Positions 38,579 to 46,161 are shown, counted from the first letter of the stretch. The stretch: DNA of 64,000 nt from Methylophilales bacterium (GCA_019823025.1 CP081940.1:1240001-1304000), one strand, 5' to 3'. Program-made: numbers and translations. The notes: generated by a model not told the origin, from the letters alone.

Positions 38579-38845
38579 ATGAAGAATAAAAAACTAGAAA
38601 ATAAGAAACTAGAGGAGATAACAGTACAAGACATGATGCTTACACCCATGGGTTGTAAGATTGTTGCTGAGACTGCTATTAAAAGCCTGGCTACACAAAT
38701 TGGTAAATGGGCTGAGGAGTATCCAGAAGAACGTGAAAATTATCAGGCTGATATTGAAGTGCTTTGGAGAACGCTTTGGCTCTTTAATAAATGTGATTTT
38801 CTTTTCAAAGAGCCGGAGCAAAAGGTTGAGGATTTAGCTGCATAA
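38579..38845 (+). CDS. Small helical protein, one-domain relative of the 40927 product
   Basis: An 88-residue protein. The segment GCKIVAETAIKSLATQIGKW followed by EVLWRTLWLFNKCDFLFKEP matches both halves of the 171-residue product at 40927 (for example KVLWKTLLVLNKAKASFKG). No known family. AAGGAGAAATCT precedes the ATG. Its mRNA leader carries the hammerhead ribozyme, so self-cleavage may affect its expression. Confidence 0.65.
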   Translation: MKNKKLENKKLEEITVQDMMLTPMGCKIVAETAIKSLATQIGKWAEEYPEERENYQADIEVLWRTLWLFNKCDFLFKEPEQKVEDLAA

Positions 38846-38874
38846 GTGGCTTATCTTCAATCTTAATTAAAAAA

Positions 38875-38907
38875 TAACTTTTCTAACTTTCAATCTACTC
38901 TTTAAAT
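38875..38907 (+). promoter_or_regulatory. Island promoter-like element, copy 8 (before the tRNA-like RNA)
   Basis: TAACTTTTCT and TCTACTCTTTAAATG with the 18-nt offset. The tRNA-like RNA starts at 38913, about 14 nt after the TCTAC block, so its 5' end is near the expected transcription start. Confidence 0.65.
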
Positions 38908-38912
38908 GTAAA

Positions 38913-38993
38913 GGGGGTGCAGGGTTTTGATTAAAGATAAATCCTCTATGGGGACTCTTTAAGACGCGAGTTCGATTCTCGCCACCTCCACCA
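38913..38993 (+). ncRNA. tRNA/tmRNA-like RNA without an anticodon arm
   Basis: Eighty-one nt close with a perfect 7-bp acceptor stem, GGGGGTG with CACCTCC, including a G3:U70 pair, then discriminator A and an encoded CCA. A perfect T-arm is present (GCGAG, TTCGATT, CTCGC). The middle 46 nt offers an AGGGT/ATCCT D-like helix but no recognisable anticodon arm. The 3' 30 nt resembles the end of tmRNA (ssrA). There is no tag reading frame. It could be a minimal tRNA-like decoy or an ssrA-type attachment remnant. Confidence 0.55.
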
Positions 38994-39013
38994 ATTTTTT
39001 TATAAGAGGCAAT

Positions 39014-39172
39014 ATGAAACACAGAAAAACTAAAGCAAGAAGAAATAGATACTTTACATGGAACATGGGCAACTCTAGATCTTCATGGGCTTTATTCACT
39101 TCAGGAAAATTAAGAGAAGAAGCGAATGCAAAGGAAGGATTAAAAGAAGCAGAAATAAACAAGGGGAAATAA
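39014..39172 (+). CDS. Small basic protein (52 aa)
   Basis: MKHRKTKARRNRYFTWNMGN starts a 52-residue Lys/Arg-rich frame that ends directly at the next start (TAATTG). TAAGAGGC lies upstream of the ATG. The tight junction with the next gene supports it as real. No family recognised. Confidence 0.5.
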   Translation: MKHRKTKARRNRYFTWNMGNSRSSWALFTSGKLREEANAKEGLKEAEINKGK

Positions 39173-39718
39173 TTGAACATAAGAGAAAAAAAATTAGCAA
39201 TAAGAAAAGGTCGTGATAACTACATAGCGTTATACGCTCTTCACAGAAAAAGCTTTGGCTTTAAAGTTGAAGGTCCAGATACATATATATGGACAAACAA
39301 TAATGCAACACCTAACAACTGGATAGCTGAAAAAGATATGGTTGAAGATGAAAAATGCTACAAAGTAAAAGCAAAATCATACGAATTATTCAAAGGATCA
39401 TGGTTCGTAACACACGAAAACGGAGATATCTTCTTATTAAATGACTGTGAAGTAACATTAAGTTACTTCGATAAATACGGCTGGGAAGCATTCTACAGAG
39501 AAGGTAACAATGTTAAATACAAAAGAGCAAAAGAAGGTGATCATAAAGTACCTCACCTGTGCTTTGGCTGGAAAGTATTGTCTAAAAAATACCTAGATGA
39601 CTTAAAAAAAGAAGTAGCAGAAGACAAAAAAGAAACATGGTACACCGGAAATTCAATAGCAACATATGAACTAGAAACAGCAGAAGCATTTATTAAAAAA
39701 GAATCAATAACTCTATAA
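39173..39718 (+). CDS. Hypothetical protein
   Basis: A 181-residue soluble protein with a TTG start placed directly after the previous stop, with AAGGGGAAATAA as ribosome site. It is rich in Lys, Glu, Tyr and Trp (for example YIWTNNNATPNNWIAEKDM and DKYGWEAFYREGNNV). Its C-terminal part contains TGNSIATYELETAEAFIKK. I do not recognise a family. The next gene follows after 9 nt. Confidence 0.65.
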   Translation: MNIREKKLAIRKGRDNYIALYALHRKSFGFKVEGPDTYIWTNNNATPNNWIAEKDMVEDEKCYKVKAKSYELFKGSWFVTHENGDIFLLNDCEVTLSYFDKYGWEAFYREGNNVKYKRAKEGDHKVPHLCFGWKVLSKKYLDDLKKEVAEDKKETWYTGNSIATYELETAEAFIKKESITL

Positions 39719-39727
39719 GGAGACAAT

Positions 39728-40072
39728 ATGAAAAATACAAATAGATTTTATGCCAGTTTAATCACAATGACTTTGAGCTTTTCATTTTTAGGCTTAGCTA
39801 ATGCAGAGAGTTTCTTAGATTCACCATCTCTTTTTGATGACTCTGGTTCTTTTAATTTTGCTGATTCAAACACAAATTCTGGTGATAACAGCTTTTATAA
39901 AGATGATGGCAGCTTAGTAATCATAAGAGGCGCTAAGGATTCCGGTCTTATTGTTAGAGGCACTGATGAAGGAACTGAGACTGAATACTATGTAATTCCT
40001 AAAGATGATGGAAGCAAAACCTTTATTTATGATGAAGGTTTAACAGTTTGCGATAGCAATGGTTGTTACTAA
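39728..40072 (+). CDS. Secreted acidic hypothetical protein
   Basis: A 114-residue protein with a Sec signal peptide (about 1-26, cleavage after LANA). The mature part is short, rich in Asp/Ser/Gly, and ends in a CDSNGC cysteine pair. No family recognised. AAGGAGACAAT precedes the ATG and the gene is 9 nt after the previous stop. Confidence 0.6.
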   Translation: MKNTNRFYASLITMTLSFSFLGLANAESFLDSPSLFDDSGSFNFADSNTNSGDNSFYKDDGSLVIIRGAKDSGLIVRGTDEGTETEYYVIPKDDGSKTFIYDEGLTVCDSNGCY

Positions 40073-40090
40073 GATAAAGGAGATTGAATA

Positions 40091-40645
40091 ATGGGTAAGC
40101 TCATAAAAGGTAATTTTGGAAAGACTGAAGATGATGAGTATCAAGGCTATGGTTGCAATGCATTGCTCCAACTATTCAGAAATGTAGAGCCTTATAAAGA
40201 ACCTGAACCTACCAATGTGATCGATAACATCACCTGGCATCCTCACCAACATAAAAAAATGTTTGAAGATGGTGATTTCATCAGAGATATCACTAGTGTA
40301 GAGTGGACCATAGAAGCCTACGGTGCAGAAAGTCTGCTAGAGGCACTCCCACTTAAAACCATAATGGAATTACGAGAGTATTTCATTGGCCCTGAAGAGC
40401 CCAATAAAGATGGAATAGAAAGAATGATAAAGGCTCTTCCTTACCGAGGTACCGTGAATAATATCCTCGATGATGGAGAAAAGAATCAAGATCTGCCTTA
40501 CCTTGAATCCATAATAATATTAAAAAGACTCTTGAAAGAACATGGAGTTGATTCAGTGATGTATGGTTTGTATGAATGGCATGTGGATAAACTCAAAGAG
40601 TGGTTTGAAAATCATCGTCAAATGAGATTTTCTAAGGGCATGTAA
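40091..40645 (+). CDS. Hypothetical protein
   Basis: A 184-residue soluble acidic protein with AAAGGAGATTGA as ribosome site. It has a His-rich turn (WHPHQHKKMFEDGDF) and a helical C-terminal half (ESIIILKRLLKEHGVDSVM). No family recognised. It is likely in one operon with the three genes upstream, which are separated by 0-18 nt. Confidence 0.6.
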   Translation: MGKLIKGNFGKTEDDEYQGYGCNALLQLFRNVEPYKEPEPTNVIDNITWHPHQHKKMFEDGDFIRDITSVEWTIEAYGAESLLEALPLKTIMELREYFIGPEEPNKDGIERMIKALPYRGTVNNILDDGEKNQDLPYLESIIILKRLLKEHGVDSVMYGLYEWHVDKLKEWFENHRQMRFSKGM

Positions 40646-40713
40646 GTAAAGTCCCGGAAATATGAGCCACATAATAATTTGGTTATTTATTTTTAGATTC
40701 AGAATAAAATAAG

Positions 40714-40746
40714 TAACCTTTTTACCTCAAGCCCCACCTTTTAAAT
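40714..40746 (+). promoter_or_regulatory. Island promoter-like element, copy 9
   Basis: TAACCTTTTT and CCCACCTTTTAAAT with the 18-nt offset; the second block varies from TCTAC to CCCAC. It is 36 nt before a small frame at 40783. Confidence 0.55.
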
Positions 40747-40782
40747 AAGCAAGAAAAATAACTTTTTTAACTGGAGGTTCAA

Positions 40783-40869
40783 ATGAAACATTTATTCGTA
40801 ATTGCCTTATTGTTTACTTTTTATCATTTTTTTAAAAATACACTTAGTAAAAAAATAACTAAAAAGTAA
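40783..40869 (+). CDS. Small membrane protein (28 aa)
   Basis: MKHLFVIALLFTFYHFFKNT begins a 28-residue frame with one hydrophobic segment and a Lys-rich tail. CTGGAGGTTCAA is a good ribosome site. The TAA stop overlaps the next island element. No family recognised; the small size limits confidence. Confidence 0.4.
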   Translation: MKHLFVIALLFTFYHFFKNTLSKKITKK

Positions 40870-40899
40870 CCTATCCGCCTTAAGCCCCACCTTTTATAT
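40867..40899 (+). promoter_or_regulatory. Island promoter-like element, copy 10 (operon of the sigma factor)
   Basis: TAACCTATCC and CCCACCTTTTATAT with the 18-nt offset. It is 27 nt before the ATG at 40927, whose operon includes the ECF-like sigma factor, as expected for autoregulation. Confidence 0.55.
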
Positions 40900-40926
40900 A
40901 TAAACCTAAAATTCAAAGGAATAAGT

Positions 40927-41442
40927 ATGAATAATAAAAAAATAGTATCAAAAGATAAAGTCTATATGCAAGATCATCTTGAGCCAAGAGATAAACTCTT
41001 GGTAACTCAATCCACGGTTCAAATTACAACAGATATTGTTGCGGAATATGCCAAAACGCAAACAGGTAATCAACTTAAAAGTGTAGAGATGGAAATAGAG
41101 GCACTCTGGAAAACACTTGTTATCCTTAATAAATATGAGGGCTATTTTGAAAATCCAGATAATAAAACTATGAAAGTACTCTCTAAACCCAAAGCAAATT
41201 GGCTTGATCTGGCAGAGAGACCAAAATGCCACAAAATGAGCACATTGCTTATTGAATACCTTTCAAATCAAATGAATGAATGGTCAAATGAGTTTCCAGA
41301 AAGAAGTGAAAGTTTGCAATCTGATGCAAAAGTTCTATGGAAAACCCTTCTTGTATTAAATAAAGCAAAAGCATCTTTTAAAGGACTAAACGATAAATAT
41401 ATTAAATCCTTAACCGATAAGGCTGCCGCTCAAGGTCTTTAA
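40927..41442 (+). CDS. Two-domain helical protein, paralogue of the 38579 product
   Basis: A 171-residue soluble protein made of two related helical units. The first has TTDIVAEYAKTQTGN and EALWKTLVILNKYEGYF. The second has LLIEYLSNQMNEWSNEFPER and KVLWKTLLVLNKAKASF. The 88-residue protein at 38579 has one such unit. No family recognised. It is preceded by island element copy 10 and AAAGGAATAAGT, and followed after 16 nt by the sigma-factor gene, so it may act in the same regulation. Confidence 0.7.
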   Translation: MNNKKIVSKDKVYMQDHLEPRDKLLVTQSTVQITTDIVAEYAKTQTGNQLKSVEMEIEALWKTLVILNKYEGYFENPDNKTMKVLSKPKANWLDLAERPKCHKMSTLLIEYLSNQMNEWSNEFPERSESLQSDAKVLWKTLLVLNKAKASFKGLNDKYIKSLTDKAAAQGL

Positions 41443-41458
41443 GAAAATTTTAATAATA

Positions 41459-42061
41459 ATGCTAAACTTATTCGCTATGACAATTACATCTGATCAATTT
41501 AAAGAGATTATGCGCTTGTTTGATGCGGGTGATTTTGAGTCCAGAAAGACAGCAGTCTCAATGTTATATGAGGGTTTTAGTCGCCACTACTTAATAGTGA
41601 TTAAGCGTGATTTCATGTACAACAAATATGACGATGCAATGGCTGAAGAAGTTCTGCAGGATGTCTTTTTAAGTTTACTTTCAAAACAAACCAAACCCTC
41701 CTCAGCATTTGCAATCAGTGCCTGGTTAAAAAGCTATGTATTTAATGTGACAAGAGATCGCATGAAAAAAGGTGGCTTTGAGGTGCTTCCGGATGATCCT
41801 GGGAGGGGGGAAGGTGAGAATCCTACAAATCCTGGAGACTCTATGATGATTAAAAAATGTATGGAAGAGGTCATTAAAGAGTGTGGTAAGGATGATCCTG
41901 AAGGTGCAGAACTTTTCAGTAAAGTAAAGGTAGAGGGTCACGCTTACAGTGAGCTGACAAATATTTCTGGAAAAACGGTTTCAAATTTAAAAAAGATCGT
42001 GTCTGAATTTAATACGATGCTCAAGGAACTTATTCAACCTTGTTTGGAGAGGGTGAAATAA
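41459..42061 (+). CDS. ECF-like RNA polymerase sigma factor
   Basis: A 200-residue protein with ECF layout. Region 2 (about 20-105) contains AEEVLQDVFLSLL and ISAWLKSYVFNVTRDRMKK, which match the AEDLVQEVFL and WLxxIAxNxxxDxxR signatures. A linker follows, then a region-4-like HTH (about 150-185, GHAYSELTNISGKTVSNLKK). An alternative start is ATG 41477. Its stop overlaps the next ATG (TAATG), as is usual for a sigma/anti-sigma pair. The target promoters are plausibly the 12 island elements, but this is inference. Confidence 0.75.
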   Translation: MLNLFAMTITSDQFKEIMRLFDAGDFESRKTAVSMLYEGFSRHYLIVIKRDFMYNKYDDAMAEEVLQDVFLSLLSKQTKPSSAFAISAWLKSYVFNVTRDRMKKGGFEVLPDDPGRGEGENPTNPGDSMMIKKCMEEVIKECGKDDPEGAELFSKVKVEGHAYSELTNISGKTVSNLKKIVSEFNTMLKELIQPCLERVK

Positions 42062-42684
42062 TGGCTACTCAAAAAATAAATGAAGATGCATTAATTAAAC
42101 AAGTATTTAAGAAGGTCAATAAAGATCTAGGCATCGCTGCTAAAACACCACCTGCCCAGATGAAATCTTTTAATGAAAAATTAAAGGCAGCCCCGACACC
42201 TTTTTTATATCGTATTAAGGATGTTTGGAAAGCTTTTGCAGCCTTGATGGCAGGATTCTTTACAATTGGTTTTATCATTGCAAGGCTCACGATACCTACC
42301 GAAGCAGTTTTACAAACAGCTGCTGTCTCTCCTGATATCTATGATTTTAATACCTTTGATAGTGATGGAGATGGCGAGTGGACTCTAGCAGAGGCACAGC
42401 AAGCAAAATTAGCCTTAGCTATCCAACAGTTTGAATATGCTGATAAGAATCAGGACGCAAAGCTGAGTTTTGAAGAATCAAGAAAAGCAGTCAATGGGAT
42501 ATCTCAAGGTCAGTTTATTGCACTTGATGAAGATGGGGATGGGCTCCATTCTTTTGAGGAAGTAGACCAGGATATTGCTTATATGGATTATCAACAATTC
42601 AATCAACTTGATTTAAACCAAGATGGGAAATTAAATTATGCTGAAGCTCAGCGGATGTTCGTAATTATTATTGTTGAGGGATAA
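42061..42684 (+). CDS. Transmembrane EF-hand protein, putative anti-sigma factor
   Basis: A 207-residue protein. An N-terminal cytosolic region (about 1-58) is followed by one membrane helix (about 59-77, AFAALMAGFFTIGFIIARL) and an external domain with EF-hand calcium loops. Clear loops are DSDGDGEWTLAE, DKNQDAKLSFEE, DEDGDGLHSFEE and DLNQDGKLNYAE. I chose the ATG at 42061, which has GGAGAGGG upstream; an upstream TTG is unlikely. The position directly after the sigma gene and the topology suit a membrane anti-sigma factor that senses calcium outside. It has no recognisable ASD or zinc motif. Confidence 0.7.
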   Translation: MATQKINEDALIKQVFKKVNKDLGIAAKTPPAQMKSFNEKLKAAPTPFLYRIKDVWKAFAALMAGFFTIGFIIARLTIPTEAVLQTAAVSPDIYDFNTFDSDGDGEWTLAEAQQAKLALAIQQFEYADKNQDAKLSFEESRKAVNGISQGQFIALDEDGDGLHSFEEVDQDIAYMDYQQFNQLDLNQDGKLNYAEAQRMFVIIIVEG

Positions 42685-42686
42685 AT

Positions 42687-43331
42687 ATGATTGAAATAGA
42701 TGCTCCAAAGCTTCCAAGTGAATGGGAGGGTGTTGAAACTGGTTATGAAAATTCACCTAGGAATTTCATACAGAAGACAAGCAATTTAGTTTTACCAATC
42801 AAAGGAGGTTGGGGATATTCAATTGATGACTGCGTTATTATCGACAAGGAAGATTCATCTGTTGATCCCTCAAAACCCTTCAAAGGAGTTCCCATTGAGT
42901 ATCAATTTGTTGAAAAAAGAATTTATGCAGAATTGATTATTTTTAAAGATCGAGATTCACTGTCCAGTGGTATCCGTTGGCAATCACTTTTACATACAGT
43001 TGAGGCAGTTAATGGACGAACATATGATGTTCTTGATTTTGAGGTTACTGCATTTCTAGATGAAGATTGGGAGTATTTAAGAAATGACCGGAGAGAGAAT
43101 AATGGATTTGATAAAGATCCAGAAGGCCTGAAGAAACATAATGAGGAAAATGATAAAAGAAAATTCTTTTACAACACGCAGTTCTGGTTCGATATAACTA
43201 GCTTTCATAACGAGGCTGTAAAAGGTTTTGATGGAACGATAGCCTCATATCCTATCAAAGAAGGTGAAGGAAAATTCCCAAAAATTCAAGAATCAGATTT
43301 CATAGAAGAAAATAAAGAGTTCTTAGGATAA
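42687..43331 (+). CDS. Hypothetical protein in the sigma-factor operon
   Basis: A 214-residue soluble acidic protein that starts 2 nt after the EF-hand gene, so it is probably part of the same operon. It has no signal peptide or recognised domain. Repeated aromatic and acidic segments (EYQFVEKRIYAELIIFKDRD, DFEVTAFLDEDWEYL) suggest a beta-rich fold. Function unknown. Confidence 0.65.
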   Translation: MIEIDAPKLPSEWEGVETGYENSPRNFIQKTSNLVLPIKGGWGYSIDDCVIIDKEDSSVDPSKPFKGVPIEYQFVEKRIYAELIIFKDRDSLSSGIRWQSLLHTVEAVNGRTYDVLDFEVTAFLDEDWEYLRNDRRENNGFDKDPEGLKKHNEENDKRKFFYNTQFWFDITSFHNEAVKGFDGTIASYPIKEGEGKFPKIQESDFIEENKEFLG

Positions 43332-43336
43332 ATAAG

Positions 43337-43369
43337 TAACCTTTTCTCAATTCATCCTACCTTTCAAAT
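43337..43369 (+). promoter_or_regulatory. Island promoter-like element, copy 11
   Basis: TAACCTTTTC and CCTACCTTTCAAAT with the 18-nt offset. It lies 35 nt before the HEPN gene start at 43405. Confidence 0.65.
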
Positions 43370-43404
43370 AAGAGGATAAATAAGGCCTCATATTGGAGGA
43401 AAGA

Positions 43405-44055
43405 ATGATGAAATTTGATGATTTAAAAACTATACATAGAGATAACCGTGAGAATTTTAAAGAAGAATTCTCAACACGTATCCATAGATCTTTAAGTTGG
43501 ATCAAAAGAGCTGAAATGGAGACTGAAGACAGTGATGCGAGCTTTATCTTTCTATGGATCGCATTCAATGCGGCTTATACATCTGAAAGATCATCTGAAG
43601 AAGGAGTTTTTGATAAAAGCTTAATGACAAGCTATTTCCAAAAGTTGGTGAAACATGGGAAGAAAGAAATCCATGAATTAATTACTAATGGTCATCGTGA
43701 AGTGATTATTCAAATCTTAGAGAATGAATACATCATTAGTCCTTTTTGGGACAATAAAAAGGGTGAAGATTTTTGGAAATACATCCGCACAAAAGAGAAA
43801 CGTGATGTTGAGAATCTGATGGACTACGAAGATTGTATTGGTCAGATCCTAATAATTCTATTTAAACGCTTTTATGTATTGCGTAACCAAGTTATGCATG
43901 GTGGTGCAACATGGAATAGTGCGGTAAATAGAAAACAGGTTAATGATTGTAATTCTTTAATGAAAGTCTTAGTTCCTTTATTTGCTGAAATTATGCTTAA
44001 CAATCCTGACGAGGACTGGGGCGCTTTACCATTCCCAGTTAAAACTGAGGTTTAA
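43405..44055 (+). CDS. HEPN-domain protein (Apea-like), putative RNase
   Basis: A 216-residue helical protein. The HEPN active-site motif RNQVMHG (R-x4-H) is clear near residue 168, after SFIFLWIAFNAAYT and the DNKKGEDFWKYIR region, which resemble Apea-like HEPN proteins. HEPN proteins are often metal-independent RNases in toxin-antitoxin or phage-defence systems. I chose the ATG at 43405 (or 43408) because GGAGG lies just upstream. No MNT antitoxin gene is adjacent. Island element copy 11 precedes it. Confidence 0.75.
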   Translation: MMKFDDLKTIHRDNRENFKEEFSTRIHRSLSWIKRAEMETEDSDASFIFLWIAFNAAYTSERSSEEGVFDKSLMTSYFQKLVKHGKKEIHELITNGHREVIIQILENEYIISPFWDNKKGEDFWKYIRTKEKRDVENLMDYEDCIGQILIILFKRFYVLRNQVMHGGATWNSAVNRKQVNDCNSLMKVLVPLFAEIMLNNPDEDWGALPFPVKTEV

Positions 44056-44059
44056 AATT

Positions 44060-44359
44060 TTGAAAAAAATTATTATCAAGTTATTCGTAAGTACTCTGAC
44101 GATTGTTTTCATGAACTTTGGTCTTGCAGGAGATAATCCTTTCGGGGATGGATATCATCAGGATACGAATCCATTTAGCGATGGGTATATCCAAAACGAT
44201 AACCCATTTGCAGAAGGGTATGTGCAAGATAGTAACCCATTTGCAGAAGGGTATGTGCAAGATACGAACCCATATGGGGAAGGTTATATTCAAGATACCA
44301 ATCCCTTTAGAGAAGGATATGTGCAGGATAAGGGGATTTTTGAGAAGAATTTAAAATAA
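44060..44359 (+). CDS. Secreted protein with six 11-aa repeats
   Basis: A 99-residue protein with a TTG start that yields a good signal peptide (KKIIIKLFVSTLTIVFMNFG, cleavage near LAG). The mature protein is almost entirely six tandem 11-residue repeats with consensus NPFxEGYVQDT, then a short charged tail. An upstream start overlapping the HEPN gene would lack a signal peptide. It starts 4 nt after the HEPN stop. Such short aromatic-acidic repeats could bind metal or another surface. Function unknown. Confidence 0.65.
   Translation: MKKIIIKLFVSTLTIVFMNFGLAGDNPFGDGYHQDTNPFSDGYIQNDNPFAEGYVQDSNPFAEGYVQDTNPYGEGYIQDTNPFREGYVQDKGIFEKNLK
44135..44332 (+). repeat. Six tandem 33-bp coding repeats
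   Basis: Six units of 33 bp each code for NPF(A/G/S/R)(E/D)GY(V/I/H)Q(D/N)(T/S). Units 3 and 4 are nearly identical in DNA. They are in frame with the signal peptide and have no spacers, so they are not a CRISPR array. Confidence 0.9.
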
Positions 44360-44384
44360 TAATACTTATAAAGCTTAATAAATT

Positions 44385-45119
44385 ATGCCAAAAAATAAAC
44401 TATACGATCCAGCATCAAAAGACTTATTTAAGATAAGCAGAACTGGAGTTGACTTATTTCTTAACTGCGAAAGATGCTTTTATTTGAGATATAAAAAAGG
44501 TGTCTCTAGGGTATCAGGTCCACCATTTAATCTAAATATTGCTATTGATTCTCTTCTAAAAAATGAATTTGACGAATACAGAAGAAAAGGTGAGCCGCAT
44601 CCATTAATGTCTGAAGCTAATATAGATGCAATCCCATTTCAGCATGAGCTTTTGGATCAATGGAGATTCAATTTTAAAGGAGTGCAATTTGAGGATAAAA
44701 AGCGTGGTTTTTTATGGTTTGGTGCTATTGATGATGTATGGATTCATAATCAAACTAAAAAGTTGATTATTGCAGACTATAAGGCCACATCAAAAAAAAC
44801 GGAAGTAAATCTCGATGCGGATTGGCAAATTGCATATAAGCGTCAAATGGAATTTTATCAGTGGTTAATGAGATCAAATGGATTCGAGGTAGATAATGAA
44901 GGATGGTTTGTTTACTGTAATGGAAAGGTATTTGATAATCACTTTAATAGCAGCCTAACTTTTGATATTAAGATGATTCCTTATAAGGGAAACGATGCAT
45001 GGATTGAGTCAACACTTGAAAAGCTCATAAAATGTTTAAAATCTCAAACAATCCCTGATGCAAATGCAGATTGTGATTATTGCAAATATATAAATAAAAT
45101 TAATTTAGCTTCAGAATGA
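44385..45119 (+). CDS. Cas4-like PD-(D/E)XK nuclease
   Basis: A 244-residue protein of the RecB/Cas4 nuclease type. An N-terminal LNCERCFYLRY cysteine pair and a C-terminal CDYCKY pair frame the catalytic core, where GAIDDVW and LIIADYKATSKK supply the D and D-x-K residues and QMEFYQWLM the motif-QxxxY. The four cysteines suit an Fe-S cluster as in Cas4 and AddB. No cas1, cas2 or CRISPR array is present, so it acts outside CRISPR adaptation. The next genes lie on the other strand. Confidence 0.85.
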   Translation: MPKNKLYDPASKDLFKISRTGVDLFLNCERCFYLRYKKGVSRVSGPPFNLNIAIDSLLKNEFDEYRRKGEPHPLMSEANIDAIPFQHELLDQWRFNFKGVQFEDKKRGFLWFGAIDDVWIHNQTKKLIIADYKATSKKTEVNLDADWQIAYKRQMEFYQWLMRSNGFEVDNEGWFVYCNGKVFDNHFNSSLTFDIKMIPYKGNDAWIESTLEKLIKCLKSQTIPDANADCDYCKYINKINLASE

Positions 45120-45188
45120 AATGTTAAAGTCTATTAAGTAGTAATCCACAAATACAAAAAAAAGATTTTATGAAATCTTATCTAAATT

Positions 45189-46157
45189 CTACTCTAAGGA
45201 TTTTATTACAGCATCAGTTATATGCCACATCATTACTGGAGCTACAGCATTACCTAACCCTCGATAATTTATAGTTTTTGAATCTACTAACTTAAAACTG
45301 TCTGGGAAAGATTGTATCCGCGCTACTTCCCTAGGAGTAAACATCCTATATCTTCCATCTTCATATAGTACTGGATCCGTGCTATTTAGACTTACTTTTG
45401 CAAGATGAGAGGTGACTGTATTGCAAGGTAAATCTATTTTTTGGGCCCTTCCTTTATTCATGATTTTAGAATTTCTAGAATTCAACATTCCATCAACTGC
45501 TTTTTGGCTGAAATAGTATTTATCTTCTATTTTTTCCGACGAAAACAAGACTTTTGATAATGGCTCAAAATTATTTGTATGGGTGGGGAGAGGAAATAAA
45601 AATCTGTTATATACTGCTTTACTTCTAAAGCCAATTATAAAAACCCTTTCTCTCTTCTGGGGGACACCAAAGTGAGCTGAATTTAGAAGTGAATACTTAA
45701 CATGGTAACCACACCTCTCAAATTTTTTTAATATCAAAGGAAAAGATTCTTTTTGGTTCGCTGACAAGATCCCTTTTACATTTTCTGCAATAAACACACT
45801 AGGCTTTTTTTTTCGAAGAATTCTGCACATCTCAGAATACAACATCCCTCTTGGATCGTTACAGCCTAACCTTTTTGGATTTTGAGCTAAAATTGAAAAT
45901 GATTGGCATGGAAATCCACCAGTCAAAATATCATGTGTGGGAATATCATCCAAAACTAAATCTCTGATATCTATAACTTGTGCTTCTTGTTTAAAATTTT
46001 GGTTGTAAATAGAGGTTACTTTTTCATCAAAATCCATTGCATAAACAGTTTTAATAGGGTGTTTTCTATAATTCGATTTTAGAAAAGTAAATCCGCCTTC
46101 CGCACCTAAATCCATTCCACCACAACCACTAAATAAAGAAGCTAACTTATATTTCAT
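45189..46157 (-). CDS. DNA (cytosine-5-)-methyltransferase 2 of the restriction operon
   Basis: A 322-residue Dcm-family enzyme. Motif I is SLFSGCGGMDLG, the PC motif IV is GGFPCQSFSI, motif VI is ENVKGI, motif VIII is QKRERVFIIGF, and motif IX/X RIQSFPDSFKL and RGLGNAVAP follow. It should methylate a cytosine within the restriction site. It is the last gene of the operon, 4 nt after the nuclease gene. It differs clearly from the other methyltransferase (47592) in motifs I and IV, so they probably recognise different strands of a site. Confidence 0.93.
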   Translation of the reverse strand: MKYKLASLFSGCGGMDLGAEGGFTFLKSNYRKHPIKTVYAMDFDEKVTSIYNQNFKQEAQVIDIRDLVLDDIPTHDILTGGFPCQSFSILAQNPKRLGCNDPRGMLYSEMCRILRKKKPSVFIAENVKGILSANQKESFPLILKKFERCGYHVKYSLLNSAHFGVPQKRERVFIIGFRSKAVYNRFLFPLPTHTNNFEPLSKVLFSSEKIEDKYYFSQKAVDGMLNSRNSKIMNKGRAQKIDLPCNTVTSHLAKVSLNSTDPVLYEDGRYRMFTPREVARIQSFPDSFKLVDSKTINYRGLGNAVAPVMMWHITDAVIKSLE

Positions 46158-46161
46158 CTTT

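Noticed and set aside
38913..38993. A full tmRNA gene
   Set aside because: It is only 81 nt, with no tag reading frame and no pseudoknots. Only the acceptor and T-arm match.
44135..44332. CRISPR array
   Set aside because: The 33-bp units are contiguous, in frame, without spacers, and vary as a coding repeat. No cas1/cas2 genes are present in the window.
44385..45119. CRISPR-associated Cas4
   Set aside because: The protein resembles Cas4/RecB nucleases but there is no CRISPR array and no other cas gene, so I call it Cas4-like only.
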